Source: Niallia taxi (lineage in GTDB: Bacteria; Bacillota; Bacilli; Bacillales; Cytobacillaceae). Taken from it: 64,000 bases of DNA. The notes under the pieces are model-generated. The model searched no databases, was not told the origin of the DNA, and was given only the letters and a program-made list of their open reading frames with translations. Of this stretch, positions 35,045-43,919 are shown in pieces. Numbering within the stretch: the first letter of the stretch is position 1; the number at the start of each line of letters is the position of its first letter. The position numbers and the translations under genes are program-made. Location: NCBI RefSeq assembly GCF_004005475.1, contig NZ_RZTZ01000003.1, positions 310,001 to 374,000 on the forward strand, written 5' to 3'.

Positions 35045-35186
35045 TTGTTACAGTCTCCTGCCTTGCATAATGTAGCTTCATTATATAGAAATTTAGCTAA
35101 TGTTACAATTATCGTCTAGTTTCTTTCATTAGAAGCTTGATATTGTTGGAATTTGTCGAAACTTTACACTGCTAAAGACTTTTAAA

Positions 35187-35216
35187 TTGTGAACAAAAAG
35201 TGGTAAAATATATATA
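35187..35216 (+). promoter_or_regulatory. Candidate sigma-A promoter of the riboswitch-sinI unit
   Basis: TTGTGA-N18-TATATA lies about 60 bases before the riboswitch aptamer. The hexamers are plausible but not perfect, and the region is AT-rich. Confidence 0.5.
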
Positions 35217-35275
35217 TGTTTTTAAAAGACTTTTCAACTTGTAGTAAGAGAAACAAGCAAAACAAATTATCCAAG

Positions 35276-35359
35276 ATAAAGGCAAACCATTTGAAAGAGT
35301 GGGACGCAAAGCTACAGATCTAAGGCAGCTCTTCTGCTATGATGGCTGGGTCACCTTAT
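35276..35359 (+). ncRNA. Cyclic-di-GMP-I riboswitch (GEMM-I) aptamer
   Basis: The conserved GEMM-I elements appear in order. AAAGGCAAACC opens the aptamer. P2 hairpin CCAUU-UGAAAG-AGUGG has the GAAA tetraloop. GGGACGCAAAGC is the joining segment. P3 carries UCUAAGG and CUAUGAUGG (tetraloop-receptor side), and GGCUGGGUCACC closes. P1 can form between AUAAAGG at 35276 and CCUUAU at 35354. It lies directly upstream of a SinI-type antirepressor gene. Confidence 0.93.
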
Positions 35360-35374
35360 GAGAATATAAGGAGG
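35354..35374 (+). promoter_or_regulatory. Shine-Dalgarno-sequestering expression platform
   Basis: CCUUAU, the 3' strand of riboswitch P1, can instead pair with AUAAGG at 35366-35371. That segment overlaps the AAGGAGG ribosome-binding site. Ligand-stabilised P1 would thus free the site, predicting a translational ON switch. No T-run terminator lies between aptamer and gene. Confidence 0.65.
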
Positions 35375-35385
35375 TTTTTATTACG

Positions 35386-35541
35386 GTGTTAAATTTGTTA
35401 CCAGTAAAAGAACTAGAAACTAGAGATCCAGCAGAACTAGATAGTGAATGGGTAGAATTGGTGCTTGAGGCCAAGCGTTTAGGTCTTACAAGTAAACAAG
35501 TAAGTTCATTTCTTTCAGATAAAAAACAAGCAGATAAATAG
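35386..35541 (+). CDS. SinI/SlrA-type antirepressor
   Basis: This 51-residue protein (B. subtilis SinI 57, SlrA 52) has the SinI dimerisation domain: LDSEWVELVLEAKRLGLTSK then QVSSFLSDKK, against SinI LDQEWVELMVEAKEANISPE. SinI proteins bind SinR and remove it from operators of matrix genes. It has no DNA-binding HTH itself. The start is GTG at 35386 with AAGGAGG 11 bases upstream. No sinR follows; the next gene is on the other strand. Its direct control by a c-di-GMP riboswitch is unusual. SinI rather than SlrA cannot be decided. Confidence 0.85.
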   Translation: MLNLLPVKELETRDPAELDSEWVELVLEAKRLGLTSKQVSSFLSDKKQADK

Positions 35542-35614
35542 CTTAACGTAACTTTCTGAAAATTCTTTTAAAAACATTTTTACTGGATATATGTGAAATT
35601 CATAGCACAGTTTA

Positions 35615-35652
35615 TGTAAAATAAGACAAACATTTCAGAATTGAAATGTTTG
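35615..35652 (-). terminator. Terminator after gtaB copy 2
   Basis: Perfect 11-bp arms caaacatttca and tgaaatgtttg flank a four-base loop. TCTTATTTTA follows in the minus direction. It may also end the plus-strand sinI-like transcript, although the plus side lacks a T-run. Confidence 0.7.
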
Positions 35653-35676
35653 CCCTGTAAAACGTTTCTGTGCTTT

Positions 35677-36585
35677 TTATCCATACTGCTCCACATCTAT
35701 TCTTTTTTCATCCTTCATCTTCGAAATTCTATCATGCAGAAACTTATACACTTCATCTTTTATTTCCTCATTTTGCAATGCAAAGTCAATTGTCGTTTTT
35801 ACAAATCCAAGCTTTTCTCCGACATCATAACGATCACCCTCAAAATCATATGCAAACACACGTTGAATTTGGTTCAGCTGCTGAATGGCATCTGTTAATT
35901 GAATTTCACCGCCCGCACCTGTCTGTTGTTTTTCCAAGAACATAAAAATTTCCGGTGTTAATATATATCTGCCAAGAATAGCTAAATTGGAGGGTGCTGT
36001 TCCTTTTTCAGGTTTTTCCACAAAGTTTTTCACTTGATATCTTCTGCCCTTATTTTCTCCAGGATCAACAATACCGTACCTGTCTGTAACCTCTTTTGGA
36101 ACTTGCTGAACACCAATAATGGATGATTGTGTTTCCTCGAATTCATTAATGAGCTGTTTTAAGCATGGGATACCACTTTGGACAATATCATCTCCAAGCA
36201 GTACAGCAAATGGCTCATCACCGATGAAGTTTCTTGCACACCAAACAGCATGTCCTAGTCCTTTGGGCTCCTTTTGGCGAATATAATGAATGTCAGCTAA
36301 ATTGGAGGCAAATCGGACTTTATTCAGCAAATCCTCCTTACCCTTCGCTTCAAGATTCCATTCCAAATCATTGGCACTGTCAAAATGATCCTCAATCGAT
36401 CTTTTTCCCTTTCCAGTAACAATAATAATGTCCTCAATTCCGGAAGCGACTGCTTCTTCAACTATGTACTGAATTGTTGGCTTATCAACGATTGGCAGCA
36501 TTTCCTTTGGCATTGCTTTTGTTGCAGGCAGAAATCTAGTTCCAAGTCCTGCTGCTGGTATGATAGCCTTCCTAACTTTTTTCAT
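35677..36585 (-). CDS. gtaB: UTP-glucose-1-phosphate uridylyltransferase (copy 2)
   Basis: This 302-residue paralogue of the gtaB at 27.6 kb has nearly the same N-terminal 60 residues ([40 protein letters not shown]). The same LGDDIVQ and [11 protein letters not shown] motifs are present, so it should be active. The C terminus differs ([18 protein letters not shown]). The ATG follows AGGAGGGAATACACC. Two copies may serve different routes or simply give dosage; the DNA similarity also allows gene conversion. Confidence 0.95.
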   Translation of the reverse strand: MKKVRKAIIPAAGLGTRFLPATKAMPKEMLPIVDKPTIQYIVEEAVASGIEDIIIVTGKGKRSIEDHFDSANDLEWNLEAKGKEDLLNKVRFASNLADIHYIRQKEPKGLGHAVWCARNFIGDEPFAVLLGDDIVQSGIPCLKQLINEFEETQSSIIGVQQVPKEVTDRYGIVDPGENKGRRYQVKNFVEKPEKGTAPSNLAILGRYILTPEIFMFLEKQQTGAGGEIQLTDAIQQLNQIQRVFAYDFEGDRYDVGEKLGFVKTTIDFALQNEEIKDEVYKFLHDRISKMKDEKRIDVEQYG

Positions 36586-36658
36586 GGTGTATTCCCTCCT
36601 AATGATTATAGGAGTCTATTTCCCTTGTTTCCGTCAGGATAAACTATCACCAGCACTA

Positions 36659-37579
36659 TTAAATATAAGTATTTTTCCGATGGCTTTTTCTGCTTTGTTG
36701 ACTTAAGCCTTGCGAAATAAGATAAAAAGAAAGTAAAAACAGAATAAAGGCTATAAGAGGATAGATAAGAATCCATTGAGAATAAGACAGGAATGAGCGT
36801 GACTGTCCAATTAATCCAGACCATTCATTTGTCATAGACAGATAGATAGAGAAGTCTGGCTGGAATTCCGTTCCTCCGAAAAACAAGTTAAATATCGCCA
36901 ATTGCCCCATTAAATGAAGCACTTGTATCGTTTCATTTAAATACAAAATAATAAAATCACCTTTAAGAATCGGCCAAATATGCTTTTTCAAAAGATGACT
37001 TTTGTTCCCGCCAAGGGTTACGGAGGCCATAATATATAGATTTTCTTTTATTTCCGCCGTTTTAGAATAAACAACATTATATACACCAGGCACACCCAGT
37101 GCGGCCATCAGCACTCCTTGAATAAAAATAAGCGCAAAGGATGACAGGCTTGGATTAATATTAATTCCAAGCATAATAAAGTAGATAAGAATAACCGGTG
37201 GTATGCTTGTCAATAATGTAATCCGCCCTTGCTTCCCTCTTTTTTTGCCGCTTGCTGCCAAGCCGCCGAAGACACCAGCAATTCCTCCTGCTAGTAGCCG
37301 GACTGCTGCAACGATTAAAACTGTAAATACAGTATATTTCGCACCATGCAGAATAAGGGAGAGAATATCCTTTCCCCATTTGTCTGTTCCTAACGGGAAT
37401 TCCTTAGATGGCGCTAATGGCGGTGCGACAAATTCTGTTCCATTATCTGTCTCCATATAGCCAACCTTGACCTTATAATCTGGAGGATATGGCGCAATGT
37501 ATGAACCAAAAAGTCCTATCAGTACAAAAAAGGCTAATAAAATAATTCCTGAAACAAGCTGTATATTCCACTTAATCAT
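36659..37579 (-). CDS. ABC transporter permease, DppC/OppC-like
   Basis: This 306-residue membrane protein has an N-terminal TM, the typical periplasmic-side start IGLFGSYIAPYPPD and LGTDKWGKDILS, then a five-TM BPD_transp_1 domain. The EAA loop region is weak (YIMASVTLGGNKSHLLKKHI). It is the second half of a heterodimeric peptide- or metal-type importer. It overlaps the upstream permease gene by eight bases (translational coupling). No binding protein or ATPase gene is adjacent, so the substrate is unknown. Confidence 0.78.
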   Translation of the reverse strand: MIKWNIQLVSGIILLAFFVLIGLFGSYIAPYPPDYKVKVGYMETDNGTEFVAPPLAPSKEFPLGTDKWGKDILSLILHGAKYTVFTVLIVAAVRLLAGGIAGVFGGLAASGKKRGKQGRITLLTSIPPVILIYFIMLGININPSLSSFALIFIQGVLMAALGVPGVYNVVYSKTAEIKENLYIMASVTLGGNKSHLLKKHIWPILKGDFIILYLNETIQVLHLMGQLAIFNLFFGGTEFQPDFSIYLSMTNEWSGLIGQSRSFLSYSQWILIYPLIAFILFLLSFYLISQGLSQQSRKSHRKNTYI

Positions 37580-38447
37580 ATTTCGAAATCCTTTCTATCA
37601 GAATAATCAGCATGTACAATAAGAAAAAGACTGCTCCATATAGAAGGAATAATGCAACCAGACAGAAAATGACCAAATTATATTGATACCCAAAATAAGC
37701 TTGTGTCTGAAAGAAAAGAGCGGTAATACCGTTCAAATTAAATAAATATTCCACAATGAACAGGTTGCTGATCATGATTGCTAGCACTTTATGCATATCT
37801 GCTTTTAAATATGGAGTAACATTTGTAGTTACATGATAAAGATAAATGTCCTTTTTCTTAATTCCCTTCGCAATCGCTGTCAGGATATAATCCTGTGTCA
37901 GCACATCCTTTGTTTTTTCATTTAGTGCTTTTACTGCATACAATAGTGGAATTATTATTAATGTGATAACTGGCAGCAATACTGCCATATTATCAGAATC
38001 AAAGGAAGCAACCTTCGCAAGCTTAATTCCAAAGCTTTTATATACTACCGTAACAAGAAGCTGCAGCAGCAGGATCAAAATAAAATCGGGCAATATCCCC
38101 AATAAGCTGATTATCTTACCAAAAAACCGCTCGTTCAACTTCCAAAACCAAATTCCAAACAGAAAGGTTAGGCTGAGCACAACTATACCTGCCATAATTA
38201 AGTAATAAAAGGATGAAGCAAAACTATCTCCTATCACCGAAAATATAAATACAGTCCGATCTCCCTGAATAAAATAATAAGCGTCTCCTGTAAAAAGCCC
38301 AGTAATAAATGTTTTTATAATGGCAAACATACCTAAGAAATTAAATAAAATATTTCCATCCTCTGCACTAGACAAAACAAGAGGACACGCAGCCAAGCAA
38401 AGCAAGAAGAAGAAGCTGAGCAAATGGATGAAAGGACCCTTAAGCAT
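37572..38447 (-). CDS. ABC transporter permease, DppB/OppB-like
   Basis: This protein of about 291 residues has six membrane segments. It starts MLKGPFIHLLSFFFLLCLAA and has the EAA-like loop (DYILTAIAKGIKKKDIYLYH) of OppB-type permeases. The cytoplasmic loop is followed by VLAIMISNLFIVEYLFNLNG. The ATG at 38447 is used; a TTG two codons upstream (38453) fits the GGAGGG spacing better and may be the real start. It pairs with the next gene as an orphan importer core. Confidence 0.72.
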   Translation of the reverse strand: MLKGPFIHLLSFFFLLCLAACPLVLSSAEDGNILFNFLGMFAIIKTFITGLFTGDAYYFIQGDRTVFIFSVIGDSFASSFYYLIMAGIVVLSLTFLFGIWFWKLNERFFGKIISLLGILPDFILILLLQLLVTVVYKSFGIKLAKVASFDSDNMAVLLPVITLIIIPLLYAVKALNEKTKDVLTQDYILTAIAKGIKKKDIYLYHVTTNVTPYLKADMHKVLAIMISNLFIVEYLFNLNGITALFFQTQAYFGYQYNLVIFCLVALFLLYGAVFFLLYMLIILIERISKYD

Positions 38448-38616
38448 CCTCAAAAGAAACCCTCCTGTCAAAATAAAATACTATTTACATATATAATTCG
38501 CTCTACTAAATACCAGCCATACTAATCTACCATATAACTCTCCACCATATCAATTAAAGATTTTAACAATTGGGAATAAAAGCACGAATCTAAAAATAGC
38601 ATTATATTTATATAAT
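38448..38616. other. Intergenic region between the permease and ssbB units
   Basis: This AT-rich gap upstream of the permease pair presumably holds their promoter. No consensus sites, ORFs or structured RNA were recognised. Confidence 0.4.
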
Positions 38617-38642
38617 AGAAAAAGCGTCTTGCAGGACGCTTT
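38617..38642 (-). terminator. Intrinsic terminator after the ssbB unit
   Basis: Arms aaagcgtc and gacgcttt (8 bp) flank a six-base loop. TTTTCTAT follows in the minus direction. It ends the ssbB plus small-gene transcript. Confidence 0.75.
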
Positions 38643-38758
38643 AAGTGTGAGGAGAATATGGGGAATTGGATTGATTCTTTCTAGAAAGTGACTATGTTTT
38701 CCGTAGATTTTTGAAACGAGGAAATAGTTTGTTTTTCTTAAATTGGGAAAGAGTTAAT

Positions 38759-38923
38759 TTAGAGTGTTGGCACGGAGCGTTGAGTTTTGGAGAATTCTTC
38801 TTGAATTACAAATTCTAATTGCCGAATACGAACATTTTGCTGTTCCATTTGCTTAATGTTTTTTGCTTGCATCGATATTAGCGCTGAAAGCAAATCAGAC
38901 ATGTTGTCACTACTGGTCTTCAT
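38759..38923 (-). CDS. Small coiled-coil protein downstream of ssbB
   Basis: This 54-residue protein was not recognised. The ATG at 38923 follows AGGAGGTGGCAAA, a strong ribosome-binding site, and lies about 30 bases after ssbB. The sequence is Gln/Met-rich and helical (LLSALISMQAKNIKQMEQQN then RIRQLEFVIQEEF), suggesting a short coiled coil. The shared transcript with ssbB suggests a role in competence or DNA handling; this is inference. Confidence 0.65.
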   Translation of the reverse strand: MKTSSDNMSDLLSALISMQAKNIKQMEQQNVRIRQLEFVIQEEFSKTQRSVPTL

Positions 38924-38954
38924 TTTGCCACCTCCTACTTTAATCTTAGTAAAT

Positions 38955-39299
38955 TTAAATGGTAATGAGCTGTTCTTCTCTTTTCGGCTCTAAAAACCGA
39001 AAGTATTCAGCAGCGACTTCCGTTACATAAATTCTTTTCCCTTCTTGATTTTCATAATTCCTTGTCTGGATACTGCCGATAATGGCAATTAACAAACCTT
39101 TATGACAATAATGTGCAATATGTTCTGCTGCCTTGTTCCAGAAGATGCATGAAATAAAATCTGCTTCATACTCACCTGCTTGATTTCTGTAGCTCCGCTT
39201 AACTGCAAGCGTAATATTAGTGACAGAAGTACCTGCTTGAGTCAGCTTTAATTCTGGATCACGAGTCAATCTTCCAACTAATGTCACTTGATTTACCAA
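38955..39299 (-). CDS. ssbB: SsbB, single-stranded DNA-binding protein
   Basis: This 114-residue OB-fold protein (B. subtilis SsbB 113) protects incoming DNA during transformation. It starts VNQVTLVGRLTRDPELKLTQ and has ISCIFWNKAAEHIAHYCHKG. It lacks the acidic C-terminal tail of replicative SsbA, which supports the SsbB call. The start is TTG at 39299 with AAAGGGGTGATCCA upstream; there is no ATG in register. Competence control is known for B. subtilis ssbB, but no clear ComK box was seen here. Confidence 0.9.
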   Translation of the reverse strand: MVNQVTLVGRLTRDPELKLTQAGTSVTNITLAVKRSYRNQAGEYEADFISCIFWNKAAEHIAHYCHKGLLIAIIGSIQTRNYENQEGKRIYVTEVAAEYFRFLEPKREEQLITI

Positions 39300-39483
39300 T
39301 GGATCACCCCTTTCTTCCTAGCAAGCTTATCATACTAAATAAGGAGCTAATTGAAAAATCGTCAATCATCAAAAACGCAAAAGTTAGCTAATTGGAAACT
39401 CATGTTTCTTTTATAGATTTTTTAAATTTGAAAGGGTAATGACAGGCAAATTTCAGCTATCAACATTCTATTTTTTTCACAAA

Positions 39484-39516
39484 AAAAGCGGATAAAGCCT
39501 GTGGGCTTTATCCGCT
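39484..39516 (-). terminator. Intrinsic terminator after pgcA
   Basis: Perfect 13-bp arms (agcggataaagcc and ggctttatccgct) flank a four-base loop. A T-run follows in the minus direction, overlapping into CAC AAAAAAA. Confidence 0.93.
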
Positions 39517-39521
39517 TCTTC

Positions 39522-41258
39522 TTATTGCTCGTATGATGCGATAACCGCTTGTACTTTATCCATCACGCCAGCCTTCAGCTCAGCTAATTTCGCTTGGCTC
39601 TCTTCAAGTGATGGGCTAGTAACACTGAAATAGAATTTAGCTTTTGGCTCTGTTCCTGATGGACGTAAGCAGAACCAAGAACCATCTTCCAAATAGTACT
39701 TGATAACATTAGATTTCGGAAGGTCGATTAATATTTCCTTCACGCTTTCTGTTCTTTTGCTTGTCTGATAATCTTCGATTGCAACTACTTGCAATCCTTT
39801 CACTTCAGATATAGGATCTTGACGGAAGGTATCCATGATGTAGGAAATTTGTTCCGCACCATCTTTACCTTTAAGTGTTAACGATTCAAGTCCTTCTTGA
39901 TAGAAGCCGTACTTACCAAATACTTCAAGTAAGCCTTCAAACATTGTCATGCCTTTTGCTTTATAGTAAGCTGCAACCTCAGCCGCGAAAATAGCAGATT
40001 GGACTGCATCTTTATCACGTACAAAGTCACCGATCAAGTAACCATAGCTCTCCTCATAACCGAATAGGAAAGTATGCTGGTTTGTCTGTTCAAATTCTTT
40101 GATTTTTTCTCCAATGAATTTAAAGCCAGTCAATGTGTCAAGTGTCGGAATACCGTAAGCTTCTGCAATCGTTCTGCCGATTTCAGATGTTACGATTGTT
40201 TTAATAACAATACCATTTTCAGGAAGGATACCTTTTGCTTTTTTCTCAGAAAGCAAGTATTCCAGCATCAATGCTCCTAATTGGTTACCAGTAAGAACCG
40301 TATACTCACCATTCAAGTCCTTCACTGCAACACCAAGACGGTCTGCATCTGGATCTGTTCCTAAAAGGATATCTGCATCAATTTCTTTTCCGTAACGGAT
40401 GGCAATCTCAAATGCAGCATGCTCTTCCGGGTTTGGTGACTTTACTGTTGAGAAGTTAGCATCTGGCAGCTCTTGCTCCTTAACAACTGTTACATTGCCG
40501 AAACCAAATGCTTGCAGTCCTGCACGCACTGGTTTGTTAGCCGTACCGTGTAATGGAGTAAAGACGATTTTCAAGTCCTCAGCTTCTGGAAGCTTATTAA
40601 GCTGAATTGTCTTCAATTGCTCCACATACGCTGCATCAACGTCTGCACCTATATATGTCAATAAACCTTGATCTAGTAGCTCTTTTTCTTCAAGCACTTC
40701 AATCGTAAGCTCATTTTCTACTGCGTTCACATATTTAATAATAACATCTGCAGCTTCTGGAGGCAGTTGTCCCCCGTCTTCTCCATATGCTTTAAAGCCA
40801 TTATATTCAGGCGGATTATGGCTTGCAGTGATAACAACACCAGCAAATGTATTGAGGTGACGCACTGCATATGATAACTCAGGGGTTGGACGAAGCTCTT
40901 CGAATACATAAGATTTGATACCAAGCTTGCCCACTACTTTTGCAACTTCCAAAGCAAATTCTGGTGATTGGTGGCGAGAGTCATAAGCAACTGCTACACC
41001 GCGCTCCATTGCCTCTTTGCCTTGTTCTTGTATGTATTTCCCCAATCCTTGGGCAGCCTTGCGCACTGTATAAATGTTCATACGGTTAATTCCCGGTCCA
41101 AGTTCACCGCGCATACCGCCAGTGCCAAATTCTAGATGCTTGTAAAAGCTATCCTCGAGCTGTTTTTCAGATTTTTGCAATTCTTGTAATTGTGCTTTTA
41201 AGTTTGTCTCTAAATCTTGAAAGCTAGCCCATTTTTCTACTATATCTTGATACACCAT
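39522..41258 (-). CDS. pgcA: Alpha-phosphoglucomutase
   Basis: This 578-residue enzyme (B. subtilis PgcA 581) interconverts glucose-6-P and glucose-1-P. The active-site Ser lies in [16 protein letters not shown]. Metal-binding Asp residues lie in [12 protein letters not shown]. The sugar site has [12 protein letters not shown] and the phosphate site [12 protein letters not shown]. It feeds GtaB, so UDP-glucose for WTA and glycolipids depends on it. The ATG has only a weak ribosome-binding site (GGTGGGAATCTGGCTAT). It is monocistronic with a strong terminator. Confidence 0.96.
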   Translation of the reverse strand: MVYQDIVEKWASFQDLETNLKAQLQELQKSEKQLEDSFYKHLEFGTGGMRGELGPGINRMNIYTVRKAAQGLGKYIQEQGKEAMERGVAVAYDSRHQSPEFALEVAKVVGKLGIKSYVFEELRPTPELSYAVRHLNTFAGVVITASHNPPEYNGFKAYGEDGGQLPPEAADVIIKYVNAVENELTIEVLEEKELLDQGLLTYIGADVDAAYVEQLKTIQLNKLPEAEDLKIVFTPLHGTANKPVRAGLQAFGFGNVTVVKEQELPDANFSTVKSPNPEEHAAFEIAIRYGKEIDADILLGTDPDADRLGVAVKDLNGEYTVLTGNQLGALMLEYLLSEKKAKGILPENGIVIKTIVTSEIGRTIAEAYGIPTLDTLTGFKFIGEKIKEFEQTNQHTFLFGYEESYGYLIGDFVRDKDAVQSAIFAAEVAAYYKAKGMTMFEGLLEVFGKYGFYQEGLESLTLKGKDGAEQISYIMDTFRQDPISEVKGLQVVAIEDYQTSKRTESVKEILIDLPKSNVIKYYLEDGSWFCLRPSGTEPKAKFYFSVTSPSLEESQAKLAELKAGVMDKVQAVIASYEQ

Positions 41259-41379
41259 ATAGCCAGATTCCCACCTTTGAATAATATTTTTGCCTACCTT
41301 AACATTACCTAAATTATGTATTTATGTAAAGGGAAATCAGGGGTATAAACAACTGTTTTCCCTTTTATTAATTAGGTAT

Positions 41380-41889
41380 TTACTCCTGATTTCTTTTCCA
41401 AATTTCTGTTAATGGACCACGCGCACCAAATACAGGATCCTTAAGAGGAAATGGGGCATTTATAATTTCTTCCGTTGAATGAAGAAAATCTTCCTCTGTA
41501 TCCCTTTTTGTATTATAATGCTGTCCATTTGGATATGCTCCAAGCACCTGCAAATCTGGTGTGCCAGACAGCTTCTTATGCCCTGTTCCTGCTGGGATTA
41601 CCAACACATCGCCAGCGTTAAGAATCACTTTGCTGCCATGTTCGCCGCCAAGCTGCAACAATGCAGATCCCTTCATAATACCAAGCGCCTCATGTGAATC
41701 ACTATGATAGTGATGATAGGAAAAAATCCCATCCACCCAGCTGTTCCGCCAATTATGAGAGCGAAATATCTTGCCGATATTGTGCTCATTATGTTTGAAC
41801 ACCTGCTTATAGTGAAGAACAGGGAATGTTGGATTATTAGGAATAAAGCCACTTGGTTCAAAATAATACAATGTAACATCTCTTGCCAT
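41380..41889 (-). CDS. Cupin-fold protein, YjlB-like
   Basis: This 169-residue single-domain cupin has the first motif (YHHYHSDSHEALGIMKG) with metal-binding His/His/Glu and the second motif (GDVLVIPAGTGHKKL). The length and pattern match the YjlB family (B. subtilis 165), whose substrate is unknown. The ATG follows AGGGGGAGTGGGCTAAAA. It appears monocistronic, on the strand opposite the neighbouring chemoreceptor. Confidence 0.85.
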   Translation of the reverse strand: MARDVTLYYFEPSGFIPNNPTFPVLHYKQVFKHNEHNIGKIFRSHNWRNSWVDGIFSYHHYHSDSHEALGIMKGSALLQLGGEHGSKVILNAGDVLVIPAGTGHKKLSGTPDLQVLGAYPNGQHYNTKRDTEEDFLHSTEEIINAPFPLKDPVFGARGPLTEIWKRNQE

Positions 41890-41997
41890 TTTTAGCCCAC
41901 TCCCCCTCTATAGCTCTTCTATACCCTTTCTATCAAAAAAAAATTCCTTCAATAATATACTTCTGTATATTTTGTTTTTTCTGATTAAAAAAAGGCT

Positions 41998-42023
41998 TAA
42001 AATTCCAGAAATTCTGCCGATAT
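41998..42023 (+). promoter_or_regulatory. Perfect sigma-D promoter of the chemoreceptor gene
   Basis: TAAA-N14-GCCGATAT matches the sigma-D consensus exactly, with the same spacing as the flagellin promoters. It lies about 115 bases upstream of the ATG. Confidence 0.92.
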
Positions 42024-42139
42024 AGAAGGAACAATAAAGAAATGAAACAAGTGTCTAACGGTCTATTTCCAATTGAATTAAAGATGGTCAGATTGTTATC
42101 ATTTCCCAGATTTCATATTTTAAAGGAGAAGGACAGGTT

Positions 42140-43840
42140 ATGAATATAAGCATTAGACAAAAACTTATCGGAAGCTTTATCATCGTTTCGCTCATCTTCA
42201 GCATTGCTTCCTATTACTCTTACACTAGCTCCAAGAAAACGGAGGAATCCTTTGTTTATCTTATAAACACTGTTGAAGAGCTACGTTCAATCAGCGAACA
42301 AATCAAAACAAATACTGCAACACAGGTAGCCAGCTACAGAGGGTTTATGCTTTATGAAACTCCCGAGTTAAAAAGTCAGCTTAACGGTGCAAACAGCAAT
42401 ATTAAGAACCTTGTTGAGCAGGGTAAAAAGCTTGCAACACTTAAAGAAACTAAGGATAGATTGAATCAAATCGAGGAGCTAAACGCTGATTACTTCCAGA
42501 AGGCTAATTCCAGCATGAACAGTCTTTCTAGCTCGTCCACAAACAAGGCAGCTGCTGTTGCCGACGGACTTGATGCACTTGAACCGATTTCGAACAACCT
42601 GACAGATAGAACAACCTCCTTAATAACATGGCTTAATAATGAAATTTTAGAACCAAAAATGATGGCAGCTCAAGAAGATTCACAGCATCGTACATTGTTC
42701 ATTCTTATTATCAGTATTGCAGCAACTGTTATAGCCATTGCTGCTGGTGTTATCCAATCGCTGTTTATTGTAAGGCCAATCAGCAAGCTTAAAACTAAAA
42801 TGCAAAAGGTTGCAGATGGTGATTTAAATACTGAGCCAATGCAGCTTAAAAATAAAGATGAAATATATCATTTAAATGAATCATTTACACAAATGCAAGA
42901 CAGCTTGAAAGACATGATAACGAAAATCGCAAGCAATGCAGACCATGTTGCTTCCTCTGCAGAACAGCTAAATGCAAGTGCAGACCAATCTGCACGGGCC
43001 GCAGAAAATATTACTTCTTCTATACAGCAGATTGCCAGCGGAACAGAGATTACTATGTCGAAAACAGATGATAACTCAAGCTCCTTATTTAATATTCTTG
43101 ATGGAATCCTGAAAATTGAAAAGGATACGGAGGCTGTTTCCGAGCTTTCTAAAACTGCTTCAGATAATGCTGAAAAAGGCTCTAATTCTATTAGCAGCAG
43201 CTTGGCACAAATGGAGTCTATCTCTAATTCCGTTAATCGTTCCAACACTGTCATTGCATCACTATCAGAAAGATCGAAGGAAATTGGGTCTATCATTGAT
43301 ATTATTAGCAATATCGCCGAACAGACGAACCTCCTTGCCTTGAATGCTGCCATAGAGGCTGCACGAGCAGGCGAAAATGGCAAAGGCTTTGCAGTTGTTG
43401 CAGACGAAGTGCGTAAGCTTGCAGAGCAGTCCCAAGTTTCTGCAAAGGATATCTCCAGACTATTGAGCGGTATTCAAAAAGATACAGCCGAATCAGTGAA
43501 TTTGTTAAACGAAGCAAAATCACAAGCAGAGAATGGTGTCAAAATTTCAACAGAAACGGCTGATACATTTGGAGAAATTCTGAACAGCACACAATCTGTT
43601 ACACCAAAGATTAAAGAGGTTACTGCAACAATCCAGCAAATTGCTTCATATGTGCAGGGTGTTTCAGCATCTGCTGATGAGATTGCTTCCTTATCAAAGG
43701 TTAACGGCAGTAATACAGAAGAGGTTGCTTCATCGACCGAAGAACAATTGGCTTCTATGGAGGAGATTAAGGCTTCCGCACAAGTATTGGCTGGCATGGC
43801 TGAAGAGCTGATGACAGTTGTAAAACGTTTTAGAATCTAA
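42140..43840 (+). CDS. Methyl-accepting chemotaxis protein
   Basis: This 566-residue transmembrane receptor has TM1 at about residues 9-30, an extracellular four-helix-bundle-type ligand domain (about 31-180, Ser/Asn-rich), and TM2 at about 185-207. A HAMP domain follows ([19 protein letters not shown]). The signalling tip is in [20 protein letters not shown] and [16 protein letters not shown]. The ligand is unknown. The ATG has GGACAGGTT upstream. The sigma-D promoter ties it to the flagellar regulon. Confidence 0.95.
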   Translation: MNISIRQKLIGSFIIVSLIFSIASYYSYTSSKKTEESFVYLINTVEELRSISEQIKTNTATQVASYRGFMLYETPELKSQLNGANSNIKNLVEQGKKLATLKETKDRLNQIEELNADYFQKANSSMNSLSSSSTNKAAAVADGLDALEPISNNLTDRTTSLITWLNNEILEPKMMAAQEDSQHRTLFILIISIAATVIAIAAGVIQSLFIVRPISKLKTKMQKVADGDLNTEPMQLKNKDEIYHLNESFTQMQDSLKDMITKIASNADHVASSAEQLNASADQSARAAENITSSIQQIASGTEITMSKTDDNSSSLFNILDGILKIEKDTEAVSELSKTASDNAEKGSNSISSSLAQMESISNSVNRSNTVIASLSERSKEIGSIIDIISNIAEQTNLLALNAAIEAARAGENGKGFAVVADEVRKLAEQSQVSAKDISRLLSGIQKDTAESVNLLNEAKSQAENGVKISTETADTFGEILNSTQSVTPKIKEVTATIQQIASYVQGVSASADEIASLSKVNGSNTEEVASSTEEQLASMEEIKASAQVLAGMAEELMTVVKRFRI

Positions 43841-43852
43841 TTTATGTAAGGT

Positions 43853-43885
43853 AACCCACAAAGCAATTGCCTTGTGGGTTATTTC
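43853..43885 (+). terminator. Intrinsic terminator after the chemoreceptor gene
   Basis: Arms aacccacaa and ttgtgggtt (9 bp) flank a ten-base loop, followed by ATTTCTTGTTT. Confidence 0.8.
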
Positions 43886-43919
43886 TTGTTTCTTAGCTGT
43901 CACCAGAAAGGATAGGCGG

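Noticed and set aside
39300-39480. ComK box upstream of ssbB (and upstream of comFA)
   Set aside because: AAAA and TTTT runs occur, but no pair with the AAAA-N5-TTTT geometry and correct box spacing was found by eye.
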